A stretch of 42,122 nt of DNA from Micromonospora arborensis (GTDB lineage: Bacteria > Actinomycetota > Actinomycetes > Mycobacteriales > Micromonosporaceae). Each line of letters opens with the position of its first letter. Position 1 is the first letter of the stretch. The notes below the pieces were generated by a model, which worked only from the letters and a program-made list of their open reading frames with translations, searched no databases and was not told the origin of the DNA. The stretch spans positions 4,976 to 47,097 of the forward strand of contig NZ_PYBV01000010.1 in NCBI RefSeq assembly GCF_003205615.1, read 5' to 3'. Both the position numbers and the translations under genes were made by a program. Of this stretch, positions 1 through 8,215 are shown piece after piece.

Positions 1-79
1 GAGTCATATTCATACCTCTGCGGTATACCGCTCTACAGCACATCGACATGGCGGGCAGGTCCGGGCACAGCCGATTTGG

Positions 80-1807
80 TCAGCGGCGGCGGGTGCAGAC
101 CTGCTCCGAGCTGGCCACGGTGTCGGTGGACCAGACGACGGCGACGGTGAAGCAGTAGTCGTTGGTGCGGTTGAGCGCGTAGATGACGTAGCTGTTGGTG
201 CCGGCGGGCAGCGTCGCGAAGACGTTGCGGTCCTGGCCGGTGCGGCCACCCGCGATGACCACCGGACCCTCGCTGCCGGCCGGGTAGGTCCAGTTCAGAG
301 CGATGCTGTCCCGGTTGTCGCGCAGGGTCACCGCACTGGGCGGACTGCCGGGCGGGGCCCCGGCGGCAGCCGACGTGGGCGCGACGCCGCCCGGGGCGGG
401 CGCCGTGGTGGCCGGCGGACCGGCGCTGGGGGAGTTGGTGGCCGGCGGCGGGGTCGGCTCGTCGTCACCGTCGACCCCGGCCACCCCGGCGATCACCGCG
501 GCCGCACCGAGCAGCACCACGACCACACCGGCCACCAGCACCGGCACCAGCCGGTTGCGCTGCGTCGGCGCCGCCCGGTGCACGGGCACCGGCAACAGCC
601 GGGACGGCGTGTACGGCTCCAGCGGCGCGTACGGGTCCGGCGGTGGGTAGGGGTCGGATGTCGCGTACGGGTCCGGCGGTGGGTAGGGCTCGGACGTCGT
701 GTACGGGTCGGACGGTGGGTAGGGGTCGGACGGTGAGTAGGGGTCGGACGGCGGGTAGGGATCGGCCGTCGCGTGGGGGTCGGACGGCGCGGTGGGTCGG
801 TGTAGCCGGTACACCCCGGGCTGCTCCTCGGCGCCGCCGGCCAGCCCGATCACGGACGGGGGCACCGGGGTGTCGGTGCTGTGTGGCGTCTGCTCCTCGG
901 CCGGCTCGGGCGGCCATCTGGTGCCCGTCGACCCGACCGGTTCGTCGGCTGGCGTGCGGGGATTCGGAACCGCCCCGCCGGCCGCTGCCGGGCCGGCCTG
1001 TGATGGCGGAGGTGCCGACGGGTGGTAGCCGGCCTCGCTCGGGCTGTCGCTGTGCGGTGGGACGCGGGCGGCTGGCACCACCGGCGTGTCGCGGGCCGTC
1101 GGCGGGTTGTCGGCGCAGACGTGGTCGGGATTGGCGGCAGCGCGGGCCAGGGACGCCACCTGCGCGGCCAGCGGATCGTCGGCGGGCAGGTGCTGCCGAC
1201 ACAACTCACGGGCCAGCGCCAGGTTGTCGTGAGCCTCGGTGAACTGCCCGCAGTCCCGCTGCATCGCCCCGAGCCGCGCCAGCATCTTGATGCCGCTGGG
1301 GTGCCCGTCGCCGTACACCTCGCGGTGCAGCTCCCAGGCATCCTGAAGCCGGTCCCGGGCCACCGTGCACTGACCGCGGGCGTACTCGACGGTGGCCAGG
1401 TCGGCATGCGCGGCGAGCACTCGCAGGGACTCCGGGCCGTCCTGTGCGGTCAGTTCGATGATGACTTCCTGGTAGAGCCGTGCCGCTCGGGAGTGGCTGC
1501 CGACCCGGTGCAGCACCGCGGCCAGGGTCGCCGCGGCGGCCACCGTGCGGGGGTCGGAGCGGCCGTGCAGGCGGGTGCTGGCCGCGTACGCGAAGGCGGC
1601 CCATCCTCGGGCCGAGTGCGGCTCACCGAGGGCGACCAGCACCCGCGCCTGGAGGCTGGCCGCCTCGGCCAGTTCGGGCGTGGCGTTGGCCGGACGGGGG
1701 TCGGCGTCGGTGAGCGCGTCGGCCAGCAACTGCTGCGCGCCGGCCAGATCGCCGGCCGACACGAGGTGGTGCGCCTGATCAGTCAGTTCACCGAAGCCGG
1801 AAGACAC
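80..1807 (-). CDS. TPR-like protein with Pro/Tyr-rich linker, one membrane helix and C-terminal fibronectin-III-like domain
   Basis: A 575-aa protein. The N-terminal ~210 residues are alpha-helical and built of TPR-like units (A-x-L-H-R-V-G-type repeats with Y/W-rich helices), as in actinobacterial tetratricopeptide proteins. Residues ~335-400 form a low-complexity linker of repeated S/P-D-P-Y units. A single hydrophobic segment at ~418-443 is followed by a Thr/Pro/Ala-rich stalk and a ~85-residue C-terminal beta domain with D-S-I-A-L-N-W-T-Y and Y-C-F-T-V, which resembles fibronectin type III. The likely topology is cytoplasmic TPRs and an exported FN3 domain (inference). It probably acts in protein-protein contacts at the membrane; no enzymatic motif is seen. 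It is transcribed away from the MarR gene and reaches nearly to the window edge. Confidence 0.8.
   Translation of the reverse strand: MSSGFGELTDQAHHLVSAGDLAGAQQLLADALTDADPRPANATPELAEAASLQARVLVALGEPHSARGWAAFAYAASTRLHGRSDPRTVAAAATLAAVLHRVGSHSRAARLYQEVIIELTAQDGPESLRVLAAHADLATVEYARGQCTVARDRLQDAWELHREVYGDGHPSGIKMLARLGAMQRDCGQFTEAHDNLALARELCRQHLPADDPLAAQVASLARAAANPDHVCADNPPTARDTPVVPAARVPPHSDSPSEAGYHPSAPPPSQAGPAAAGGAVPNPRTPADEPVGSTGTRWPPEPAEEQTPHSTDTPVPPSVIGLAGGAEEQPGVYRLHRPTAPSDPHATADPYPPSDPYSPSDPYPPSDPYTTSEPYPPPDPYATSDPYPPPDPYAPLEPYTPSRLLPVPVHRAAPTQRNRLVPVLVAGVVVVLLGAAAVIAGVAGVDGDDEPTPPPATNSPSAGPPATTAPAPGGVAPTSAAAGAPPGSPPSAVTLRDNRDSIALNWTYPAGSEGPVVIAGGRTGQDRNVFATLPAGTNSYVIYALNRTNDYCFTVAVVWSTDTVASSEQVCTRRR
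615..795 (-). repeat. Tandem degenerate repeat coding D-P-Y-x-x units
   Basis: About ten imperfect 18-nt units encode the hexapeptide pattern (S/P)(D/E)PY(P/S/T/A)(P/T) inside the linker of the TPR/FN3 protein. The repeat lies just before the membrane helix and is the kind of sequence that expands and contracts by slippage. Confidence 0.85.
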
Positions 1808-1867
1808 GCCCCATCGTGCTCATCCGACGACGGTAAGTACAAGACCCGCGCCGGTGACGATTGGTCA

Positions 1868-2329
1868 CTATCCGGTCAGGTGCTCGGCCAACGTCTCGCT
1901 GATCCGGCGCAGTTGGTCGACCTGAGCCGGGCTCAACGCGTCGAACAGGTTCCGGCGTACCCCCTCGACGTGGCCGGGTGCCGCGGCCGCGAGGGTGGCG
2001 AATCCCTCGTCGGTGAGCAGCGCGACCTGCCCGCGTCGGTCGGTCGGACACTCCTCGCGACGCACCCAGCCGGCGGCCTCCAGCCGGGCCACCGCGTGTG
2101 AGAGTCGGCTGCGGGACGACCCGGCGGCCTCGGCGAGGTCGCTCATCCGCAGGCGGCGACCGGGGGATTCGGAGAGCACGACCAGGAGCTCGTAGTACGC
2201 GTGCGGCATGCCCGCGTCACGTTGCAGCTCGCGGTCGAGCGTGTCCATCAGCGCCCGGGAGGCGGCGAGGTACGCGCGCCACGTGCGCTGCTCGTCGGGG
2301 TCGAGCCAGCGGGTCATGACCGCCATCAT
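1868..2329 (-). CDS. MarR family transcriptional regulator
   Basis: A 153-aa protein of normal MarR length. A winged helix-turn-helix occupies ~40-105, with R-R-L-R-M-S-D-L-A and S-R-S-R-L-S-H-A-V-A-R-L-E as the recognition region and a wing R-R-E-E-C-P-T-D-R-R-G. N- and C-terminal helices form the dimer interface typical of the family. It is divergent from the VOC gene at 2376, with only 46 bp between them. The shared gap carries the palindrome at 2338-2355, so it very likely represses itself and the VOC gene (inference). Its ligand cannot be read from sequence. Confidence 0.92.
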   Translation of the reverse strand: MMAVMTRWLDPDEQRTWRAYLAASRALMDTLDRELQRDAGMPHAYYELLVVLSESPGRRLRMSDLAEAAGSSRSRLSHAVARLEAAGWVRREECPTDRRGQVALLTDEGFATLAAAAPGHVEGVRRNLFDALSPAQVDQLRRISETLAEHLTG

Positions 2330-2337
2330 ACCCGAAA

Positions 2338-2355
2338 TAGTTGAACGCTCAACTA
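2338..2355. promoter_or_regulatory. Putative MarR operator
   Basis: Inverted repeat TAGTTGA-acgc-TCAACTA with perfect 7-bp arms, centred in the short divergent gap between the MarR gene and the VOC gene. Size and A/T-rich TTGA/TCAA half-sites are typical of MarR-family operators. Confidence 0.75.
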
Positions 2356-2375
2356 AAGCGCGCTAGCCTCGGGTC

Positions 2376-2897
2376 ATGGGTATCCACCGGCTCAACCACG
2401 CGGTCCTCTACGTCAGTGACCTCGCCCGCAGCGTCGCCTTCTACCGTGACGTGCTGGGCTTCCGCCCGGTGGCGATGACCCCGGACGGCTTCCGGGGCGC
2501 CACCTTCCTTCAGGCCCCCGACTCCACCAACGACCACGACCTCGGCCTGTTCGAGATCGGCGCCGCCGCCGGGCGGTCGACCGCCGGTCGGGCCACCGTC
2601 GGCCTCTACCACCTCGCCTGGGAGGTGGACACTCTCGACGAGTTGGCTGCCACCGCCGAGCGGCTCGCCGCGGCCGGAGCACTTGTCGGCACCTCCGACC
2701 ACGGCACCACCAAGAGCCTCTACGGGCAGGACCCGGACGGTCTGGAGTTCGAGGTGGTCTGGCTGATCCCCGCCGACCTGCTCGACGACGCCGCGCTGGC
2801 CGCCCGCAAGCAGATCGGTCGGCTCGACCTGGACGCCGAGCGGCAGCGCTACGGCGGGCAGACCCGGGGCGGGGTGGGGATCTCCGTCCCGGCCTGA
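2376..2897 (+). CDS. VOC family protein (glyoxalase / extradiol dioxygenase fold)
   Basis: A 173-aa protein with two beta-alpha-beta-beta-beta modules. It begins G-I-H-R-L-N-H-A-V-L-Y-V-S-D-L, carries the usual F-Y-R-D-V-L-G-F, and the metal-ligand positions are plausible at H10 near the start, H72 in Y-H-L-A-W-E and E126 in G-L-E-F-E-V. Members bind a divalent metal and act on glutathione or mycothiol adducts, catechols or as drug-binding proteins; the substrate here is unknown. The gene is divergent from MarR, suggesting inducible expression with a small-molecule ligand. The next gene starts 24 bp downstream and may be cotranscribed. Confidence 0.9.
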   Translation: MGIHRLNHAVLYVSDLARSVAFYRDVLGFRPVAMTPDGFRGATFLQAPDSTNDHDLGLFEIGAAAGRSTAGRATVGLYHLAWEVDTLDELAATAERLAAAGALVGTSDHGTTKSLYGQDPDGLEFEVVWLIPADLLDDAALAARKQIGRLDLDAERQRYGGQTRGGVGISVPA

Positions 2898-2921
2898 GCG
2901 GTCGTACGGTAGAACGGACCG

Positions 2922-3806
2922 ATGCCGACCGACCGGACCACCGATTTCCTCCGCGAGCTGCTGGTCCGCCAGTTGACGAGCTGGCTGCCCACAGCCCTGC
3001 ACCGTTCCCGGCGGGCCACCGTCGCGCTTGCCGGCGCCGACGCGGACGGCGCGGTGGCCGCGCTGCGGCTGGTCGCCGCGCACGCTGACCAGTTGCGTGG
3101 TCGGCAGGTGACCGTGCTGGTGCTGGCCGACGTCGCCGCCGACCTGCCGGCCCGACTCGGCCCGATCGAGGCGGAGCTGCCGGCCGAGGTCACCGTGCAC
3201 CTGCTGCCCGGTGACCCGTACCGGCTTCCGGTCGCCGTGAAGGCCGCCGGGGCGGCCGGGGCCCCGCTGTTCTCCTTCGTGGACCTGCCCGGCGCGGTGA
3301 CGCCGAAGCTGCTCACCGCCGCGACCAACGGCCGCGCCGGAGAGCTGCTGCTGCACACCGGCGACAGCGCCCGCGCCGCGCTGGTTTCCGCCGGGTTCCC
3401 CCTGGTCGCCGAGGTGACGCCGGTGCTGCCGGACGGCGAGGCTGCCGGTGTGATCGCGTTTGGCAGCCGCTCCGACCGGAGTCTGGAGGCGGTCCGCGAC
3501 GCGCTCTGGGCGGTCGGCGCGGATCTGGGCGTGCGCTACCGCGACCCGGCCGACCCGATGGGCGCGACGGTCGACGTGGCTGGCGACCCCGACCTCGAAC
3601 CACTGGCCCGCGAGTTGCTGGCCGAGCTGCGAGAGGGCGGGCCGCGGCCGGTCACCGAGCTGCGCCGGCACACCCTCACCGCGACCGTCTACCGTGCCGC
3701 GGACGCCAACCGGTCGCTCGCCGACCTGCTCGACGCGGGTGCGGTGCGGCGCGACCGCGAGGCCGGCAGGCTGGCCGGCGACGAGATCATCACGCTGGCC
3801 CGCTGA
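2922..3806 (+). CDS. Conserved protein of unknown function, winged-helix-like C-terminus
   Basis: A 294-aa Ala/Leu/Val-rich protein. I do not recognise the family with confidence. Residues ~25-180 alternate beta strands and helices, suggesting a Rossmann-like alpha/beta domain. The final ~80 residues (L-R-E-G-G-P-R-P-V-T-E-L, then an R-x-A-D-A-N-R-S-L-A-D-L-L helix) look like a winged helix. It contains no cysteine and no signal peptide. The start is ATG 24 bp after the VOC stop. It is followed by a strong bidirectional terminator at 3828-3862 shared with the convergent DUF4236 gene. Confidence 0.8.
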   Translation: MPTDRTTDFLRELLVRQLTSWLPTALHRSRRATVALAGADADGAVAALRLVAAHADQLRGRQVTVLVLADVAADLPARLGPIEAELPAEVTVHLLPGDPYRLPVAVKAAGAAGAPLFSFVDLPGAVTPKLLTAATNGRAGELLLHTGDSARAALVSAGFPLVAEVTPVLPDGEAAGVIAFGSRSDRSLEAVRDALWAVGADLGVRYRDPADPMGATVDVAGDPDLEPLARELLAELREGGPRPVTELRRHTLTATVYRAADANRSLADLLDAGAVRRDREAGRLAGDEIITLAR

Positions 3807-3827
3807 GAGCGAACCCCCACGGACGCC

Positions 3828-3862
3828 GAGCGGGGTGCCGGTGAATCACCGGCACCCCGCTC
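3828..3862. terminator. Bidirectional hairpin terminator
   Basis: Perfect inverted repeat with 16-bp arms (gagcggggtgccggtg and its complement) around a 3-nt centre. It sits in the 69-bp gap between convergent genes ending at 3806 (+) and 3876 (-). There is no long T-run, as is common in high-GC actinobacteria. Confidence 0.85.
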
Positions 3863-3875
3863 GACTCCCGGGATG

Positions 3876-4055
3876 CTACGACCGGGACTTGTCCTGCTTC
3901 CAGGACAGCGGACCAGGCAGGTCGACCCGGTGCGCCCGAGCCTTGGAGTTCCAGGACCAGCGCCCGATCTTGATGCTCCACGAGGAGAAGCCGTTCTCCG
4001 TGAAGTTCAGGATGATCGGACCGTACTTCTTGCGCTTGCGAAACATGAGGCCCAT
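3876..4055 (-). CDS. DUF4236 domain small protein
   Basis: A 59-aa basic protein. The start is M-G-L-M-F-R-K-R-K-K, with F-T-E-N-G-F-S-S-W-S-I-K-I-G following, which is the DUF4236 signature (an N-terminal F-R-K-R, then N-x-S/T-x-x-G-x-S-x-S-x-x-G). The internal ATG at 4053-4055 was chosen because GAGGGGAG lies 8 nt upstream and the family begins there; a longer reading frame upstream lacks family similarity. The function of DUF4236 is unknown. It is a single gene convergent with the unknown gene at 2922. Confidence 0.85.
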   Translation of the reverse strand: MGLMFRKRKKYGPIILNFTENGFSSWSIKIGRWSWNSKARAHRVDLPGPLSWKQDKSRS

Positions 4056-4185
4056 CGGAGGACTCCCCTCGTCACCAGTTCCCTGCCGTGTCGAGATCGA
4101 ACATGCCCGCAGCGGTGAATTCCGAAACCCCCTCGCCGTCCCGCTTGGACAGTGCCCGGGCAGTCCCAACCCGACGGACGGACGG

Positions 4186-4641
4186 TCAGCGTGGCTCCCA
4201 CGCGTCGGGCAGCGCGGTGAGCTTGCGGACGTGCGCGGGCAGGCGACCGCTGATGATCTCAGCGAGGCTCACCTCGTCGACGACGCGCCGCACCGCCGCG
4301 CGCACCGCCACCCAGAGGCCGGGCAGGTTCTCCGCCGCACCCTCGTACCGGGTCTCCTCGGGGCGCAGCCCGCGTACCCCGGCCAGTGGGCCCTCCACGG
4401 CGCGCAGCACCGCGCCGACGGTCACCTCGCGCGGCGGACGGGCCAGCGTGTATCCACCCTCGGCGCCGCGCTGGGCGCGCACGACGCCGGCCCGGCGCAG
4501 ATCCGCCAGGACCGCCTCCAGGAACTTGCGGGGCATGTCCTGCTCCGCGGCGATGGCCTGGGTGGACAACAGTGAGGGGTACGCGGTGGCGAGGCTCAGC
4601 GCTGCCCGTACCGCGTAGTCGCCGCGCGCGGAGATCTGCAC
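4186..4641 (-). CDS. Rrf2 family transcriptional regulator
   Basis: A 151-aa protein beginning M-Q-I-S-A-R-G-D-Y-A-V-R-A-A-L, the Rrf2 N-terminus. The winged helix spans ~8-70 with S-T-Q-A-I-A, the conserved P-R-K-F-L-E helix and R-G-A-E-G-G-Y-T-L-A-R-P wing. The protein has no cysteine, so the three Cys that ligate an Fe-S cluster in IscR/NsrR are absent; it must sense something else or nothing. It begins 8 nt after the AraC stop on the same strand, so the two regulators probably share a transcript. Confidence 0.9.
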   Translation of the reverse strand: MQISARGDYAVRAALSLATAYPSLLSTQAIAAEQDMPRKFLEAVLADLRRAGVVRAQRGAEGGYTLARPPREVTVGAVLRAVEGPLAGVRGLRPEETRYEGAAENLPGLWVAVRAAVRRVVDEVSLAEIISGRLPAHVRKLTALPDAWEPR

Positions 4642-4648
4642 CCCGTCA

Positions 4649-5641
4649 TCATGCCCGGCCGGTGCCGCGTGCCGGTCCGGCGGGCGATCCGGGTCGCCCG
4701 GAGTAGCCGCCGTTCGCCGGCTCGCCGAGGGTGCCGGGGCGGAACCTGCCGCCGTTGGCGCCCGACGGCTCGGCCGGCGGTCGGGGCCGGACCACCCGGC
4801 CGGCCGCCGGGTGCAGCCGTGCGGCCCGGAACGCGCCCGGGCTGACCCCGACCTCGCGGGTGAAGAAACGGCCGAAGTTCGTGGGTTCGGAGAAGCCGAG
4901 CTGTCGGCCGATTTCCGCGATCGGCTGGTCGGTCGCGGCGAGTAGTCGGCTGGCCTGCAGGGCGACCCGCTCGTCGATGATCTGTTTGGCGCTGCGACCG
5001 GTCACGGCCAGGCAGGCCCGGGTCAGGGTCCGCACCGAGCAGCGGAGCCCGAGCGCGTAATCCTCCACCCGCCGAGTCTGCGGGTAGCCGTACTCCACCT
5101 CCCGGCAGAACCGGTGGAACGTCTCGTCCTCGGGCCGGGGCGTCGGCCGGTCGGCACTGGCCAGGGCCAGCCGCAGCAGCAACACGGCCAGTTGATGGCG
5201 GAGCAGCGCCCGGGCGGTGCGGCTGTCGGGGTGCCGCTGGCAGTCCACCGCCAACTGGCTCACCTCGCTGATCACCGCGTCCTCGTCCTCGCCGGCCAGT
5301 TGCCGCCAGGTCACCGGCGTGTCCGCGTCGACGTCGAAGCTGCGCAGCGACTCGGGCTCCCAGGAGACCACGGTGGCGTCGAACTGCGGGCCGGCGCAGC
5401 GCAGCACCTGGCCGGGGCGGACCCGCAGCAGCGTGCCGGGCCGGCACGGCAGCAGGTGGAAGTCGAGTTCCGCGTCGCCGTGCCCGCGCGTGGTGAGGAT
5501 CAGCAGCTCCCGCTCGACGATCACCGGCCGGCGCCAGCCCGGGTCACGGGAAAGCTCGGCCAGCGCGAACGTGGCAATCTCGTCGGGTACGGGTGAAGCC
5601 GTTCCGAGCGGTGGCGCGGGGGAGGGACCGGTGGCGACCAT
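4649..5641 (-). CDS. AraC family transcriptional regulator
   Basis: A 330-aa protein. An N-terminal beta-rich sensor domain (~20-110, cupin/AraC-ligand-binding type) is followed by a C-terminal double helix-turn-helix (~190-285). Recognisable are the L-R-C-S-V-R-T-L-T-R-A-C first HTH, the linker helix R-V-A-L-Q-A-S-R-L-L and the hallmark I-A-E-I-G-R-Q-L-G-F, then F-G-R-F-F-T-R-E-V-G-V-S-P. The C-terminal ~45 residues are disordered and Pro/Gly-rich. It is divergent from the SDR gene at 5838 across a 196-bp gap, suggesting control of that reductase (inference). Confidence 0.92.
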   Translation of the reverse strand: MVATGPSPAPPLGTASPVPDEIATFALAELSRDPGWRRPVIVERELLILTTRGHGDAELDFHLLPCRPGTLLRVRPGQVLRCAGPQFDATVVSWEPESLRSFDVDADTPVTWRQLAGEDEDAVISEVSQLAVDCQRHPDSRTARALLRHQLAVLLLRLALASADRPTPRPEDETFHRFCREVEYGYPQTRRVEDYALGLRCSVRTLTRACLAVTGRSAKQIIDERVALQASRLLAATDQPIAEIGRQLGFSEPTNFGRFFTREVGVSPGAFRAARLHPAAGRVVRPRPPAEPSGANGGRFRPGTLGEPANGGYSGRPGSPAGPARGTGRA

Positions 5642-5837
5642 CGCTAGCGACGGTAGCCCGAACCGCAGGTCACCGCATCCTGATCGACGCGGGTAGCGGA
5701 ATCCGTGTCACACCGCGGGCTTGTCGTCATCCCGGCGGCCGGGCTACGTTACCCGGCGGTAGTGCCGTCCGGTCCGTGACCGGCGGCGCCCCGCCGGCCG
5801 CCCGACCGGCCGCCGGCCCCCGCCGACTCGCGATGGG

Positions 5838-6620
5838 ATGGGCATGACGACGCTGTTCTCGGTCGAAGGTAAGACGGTCCTGGTCACCGGCGGGTCGCGG
5901 GGGATCGGTCTGATGATCGCCCAGGGCTTCGTCCGAGCCGGCGCACGCGTGATCATCTCGTCCCGCAAGGCCGACGTCTGCGAAGCGGTCGCCAAGGAAC
6001 TCTCCGCCGAGGGCCGCTGCGAGGCCATCCCCGTCGACCTCGGCGACGACGCCGGCGCCGAGGCGCTGGCCGCCGCCGTACGCGAGCGGTTCGGTCACCT
6101 CGACGTGCTGGTCAACAACGCTGGCGCGACCTGGGGCGCACCACTGGAGTCGTACCCGGAGGCCGCGTTCGACAAGCTCTGGGCGGTCAACGTCAAGGCC
6201 GTCTTCCGGCTCACCACCGCGCTGCTGCCGGCGCTGCGCGCCGCCGCCAGCGCCGACGACCCGGCCCGCGTGATCAACATCGGGTCGATCGACGGCATCC
6301 GGGTGCCGTTCATGGAGGTGTACGCGTACTCGGCCACCAAGGCGGCCGTGCACATGCTCACCCGCAGCCTGGCCCATCAACTGGCCGGCGAGCAGATCAC
6401 CGTCAACGCGATCGCCCCCGGCCCGTTCGAGAGCAAGATGATGGCGTTCGCTCTGAACGACCCCGAGAGCCGGGCCGCCATCGAGCAGCAGGTGCCCCTC
6501 GGCCGGATCGGACGCCCGGAGGACATGGCTGGCACGGCCATCTACCTCTCGTCGCGCGCCGGCGCATACCTCACCGGCGCGATCATTCCCGTCGACGGCG
6601 GCATCACCACGCACGGCTGA
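5838..6620 (+). CDS. SDR family NAD(P)-dependent oxidoreductase (RhlG/FabG-like)
   Basis: A 260-aa classical short-chain dehydrogenase. The cofactor motif T-G-G-S-R-G-I-G is at 17-24, N-N-A-G at 93-96, catalytic Ser at 150 and Y-x-x-x-K at Y164/K168, with P-G-P-F-E-S-K after strand 6 and the terminal I-P-V-D-G-G. S41-R43 after strand 2 favours NADP(H). The family reduces 3-oxoacyl or similar carbonyls; the exact substrate is unknown. An alternative ATG lies two codons downstream. It is a single gene followed by a hairpin at 6667-6703 and divergent from AraC. Confidence 0.93.
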   Translation: MGMTTLFSVEGKTVLVTGGSRGIGLMIAQGFVRAGARVIISSRKADVCEAVAKELSAEGRCEAIPVDLGDDAGAEALAAAVRERFGHLDVLVNNAGATWGAPLESYPEAAFDKLWAVNVKAVFRLTTALLPALRAAASADDPARVINIGSIDGIRVPFMEVYAYSATKAAVHMLTRSLAHQLAGEQITVNAIAPGPFESKMMAFALNDPESRAAIEQQVPLGRIGRPEDMAGTAIYLSSRAGAYLTGAIIPVDGGITTHG

Positions 6621-6666
6621 GCACCGCCCGACCCGGGCGGGCGTGCCCGCGTACCCCCGGGTGTGC

Positions 6667-6703
6667 CGGGGCCGCGCGGACTCGGCAGATCCGCGCGGCC
6701 CCG
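6667..6703. terminator. Bidirectional hairpin terminator
   Basis: Arms of 14 bp (cggggccgcgcgga and its complement) flank a 9-nt loop, between convergent genes ending at 6620 (+) and 6736 (-). Confidence 0.8.
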
Positions 6704-6735
6704 ACAGTGGCCGGTGTTGCCCGTTCGGGCGGTGG

Positions 6736-7167
6736 TCAGCGACCGGCGAGCAGCCGGTTCACCGCAGTGTCGACGTCCAGGTGCTCGGCCTCGCGACCGC
6801 GCGGGACGACGACGTAGGTCCGTCGAAGGAAACGCACCAGGACGCTGCGCGGCACCTCGAAGAGGGCGTTGCCGTCCGGTGACGAGAGGGCCAGCGCGAC
6901 GAAGTCGCCGCGCGGGGTGGCCCAGGGCCAGACCCGCACGTCACCGATGCCGGCTGGCTCGTCCAGGCCGGTGACCAGCAGTTCGCGGGCGAAGGACCAG
7001 CTCACCGCCTCGCCACCGGCAGATTCGGCATGGAACAGGACATGGACCGCATACGGGTCAGCAGGGTCGTAACGCAGACTGGCACGCACCGGCAAGGCGG
7101 TGGCGTCAGGTGCGACGAGCCTTAGCGACGTCTCGACCTCTACGGTCGTCGGTCGGATGACACTCAT
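6736..7167 (-). CDS. ssgB: SsgA-like protein, SsgB type (sporulation/cell-division activator)
   Basis: A 143-aa protein with the SALP core: L-R-Y-D-P-A-D-P-Y-A-V-H-V-L-F-H, W-S-F-A-R-E-L-L, G-I-G-D-V-R-V-W-P, A-L-S-S-P-D-G-N-A-L-F-E-V-P and F-L-R-R-T. In Streptomyces, SsgB positions FtsZ at septa through SsgA. The wide conservation in Actinobacteria that sporulate and the close match to the SsgB-type core suggest SsgB, though paralogue identity cannot be fixed from one gene. It is a single gene; the 273-bp gap upstream to 7441 should hold its promoter, but no convincing -10/-35 was recognised. Confidence 0.85.
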   Translation of the reverse strand: MSVIRPTTVEVETSLRLVAPDATALPVRASLRYDPADPYAVHVLFHAESAGGEAVSWSFARELLVTGLDEPAGIGDVRVWPWATPRGDFVALALSSPDGNALFEVPRSVLVRFLRRTYVVVPRGREAEHLDVDTAVNRLLAGR

Positions 7168-7440
7168 GGACGTTCTCCCCCCGGCACCGCTGCGGAACGC
7201 GCGTGTCCCGCTTTTCCCATACTCAGGTGCTACTCCTGGCTACGCTCCGCCATACGCTGACTTCACCCAGTGGTGGGAAGGGGGACGGAAAGGCCTCGTG
7301 AACGCGAGCATTCAGGTAGGATTTCCGGTTCTGCCCAGTGCGTGATCCCGCCCGGCATCGGGTGGTTCAGTCGTCGACTTACTCCGGTAACGTCCAGTCG
7401 GCCGTTGCAGTGACGGGCCCGGGCGACACTGGGGGGTGAA

Positions 7441-8019
7441 ATGGTGACGAAGCGATCCTCAATGGATCAGCCTGCGGCGTTCGGCCCGCCGAAGGTCGCG
7501 GTCCGAGCAACCGAAAAGCGGGGGTACGCAGTGCCGAAGGAGCAGCCCGATCGCACCGGTCGGCCGGCGTCCGACGCCGATCGCCCCGGCGGTGTCCTTG
7601 TCGACGGGGATCCGCCACGCCGCCCTCGTTGGCGGGAGCGGATCTCGATGACCCTCGACCTCATCCGAGCCAACCCCACCGGCCGGATCGCCCTCAAGAT
7701 CTTCATCGCGATCGCGGGAGCGGTCGTGGTGACCATCGGCATCGCCCTCATCCCGCTGCCCGGGCCGGGCTGGCTGCTGGTCATCGCCGGACTCGGCATC
7801 TGGGCCGTCGAATACCACTGGGCCCGCCGACTGCTCGGCTTCACCCGCCGACACGTCCACGGCTGGACGCAGTGGGTGACGCGACAGTCACTGACAGTGC
7901 GAATCGTGCTCGGCTCTGTCGGCCTGGTCTTCGTGGCCGCCGTGGTCTGGCTGTCCCTCAAGTACAGCCTCGGCATCGACGTGGTGGCCGAGGCGATGCA
8001 GTACCTCGCGCGGCACTGA
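7441..8019 (+). CDS. TIGR02611 family (PGPGW) membrane protein
   Basis: A 192-aa protein. A ~65-residue polar N-terminus precedes two closely spaced hydrophobic helices (~84-105, then through L-P-G-P-G-W-L-L-V-I-A-G-L-G-I) carrying the PGPGW signature, the charged W-A-R-R-L-L-G-F segment and a further helix at ~150-172. The function is unknown. The ATG at 7441 has GGGGGG immediately upstream. It ends 50 bp before tRNA-Val and is the last gene before the island. Confidence 0.88.
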   Translation: MVTKRSSMDQPAAFGPPKVAVRATEKRGYAVPKEQPDRTGRPASDADRPGGVLVDGDPPRRPRWRERISMTLDLIRANPTGRIALKIFIAIAGAVVVTIGIALIPLPGPGWLLVIAGLGIWAVEYHWARRLLGFTRRHVHGWTQWVTRQSLTVRIVLGSVGLVFVAAVVWLSLKYSLGIDVVAEAMQYLARH

Positions 8020-8069
8020 CCCCGGATTTCCGGTCCGGTTCCACGATCGGGTAGAGTCAGTGTCGCTGA

Positions 8070-8141
8070 GGGCGATTAGCTCAGTGGGAGAGCGCTTCGT
8101 TCACACCGAAGAGGTCGCTGGTTCGATACCAGCATCGCCCA
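8070..8141 (+). tRNA. tRNA-Val (anticodon CAC)
   Basis: A complete cloverleaf: acceptor gggcgat/atcgccc, D-arm gctc/gagc, anticodon stem cttcg/cgaag with loop ttcacac (anticodon CAC), T-arm gctgg/ccagc with ttcgata loop, discriminator A. CCA is not encoded. A TAGAGT box at 8052-8057 may be the -10. The 3' part from 8099 onward is duplicated at 21969-22012 and is the integration site of the island. Confidence 0.96.
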
Positions 8142-8142
8142 C
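8099..8142 (+). other. attL: 3' end of tRNA-Val used as integration site
   Basis: A 44-bp segment running from the anticodon loop to one base past the tRNA is identical to 21969-22012. Integration restores the tRNA 3' end, so the gene stays functional. Confidence 0.9.
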
Positions 8143-8161
8143 TCTCAGTTCCGCAGGTCAG

Positions 8162-8193
8162 AGGCCGCTTCCCGGGTTCGGGAGGTGGCCTTT
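8162..8193 (+). terminator. Rho-independent terminator after tRNA-Val
   Basis: A 12-bp stem with two G-U pairs (aggccgcttccc with gggaggtggcct), a short loop and a TTT tail, 20 nt beyond the tRNA. Confidence 0.7.
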
Positions 8194-8215
8194 CTGCTGT
8201 CGTGCAGCAGCGGCG

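Noticed and set aside
2349..3671. 440-codon minus-strand frame opposite the VOC and unknown genes
   Set aside because: Shadow of two well-supported plus-strand genes; repeats of Gly/Gln/Arg without fold features.
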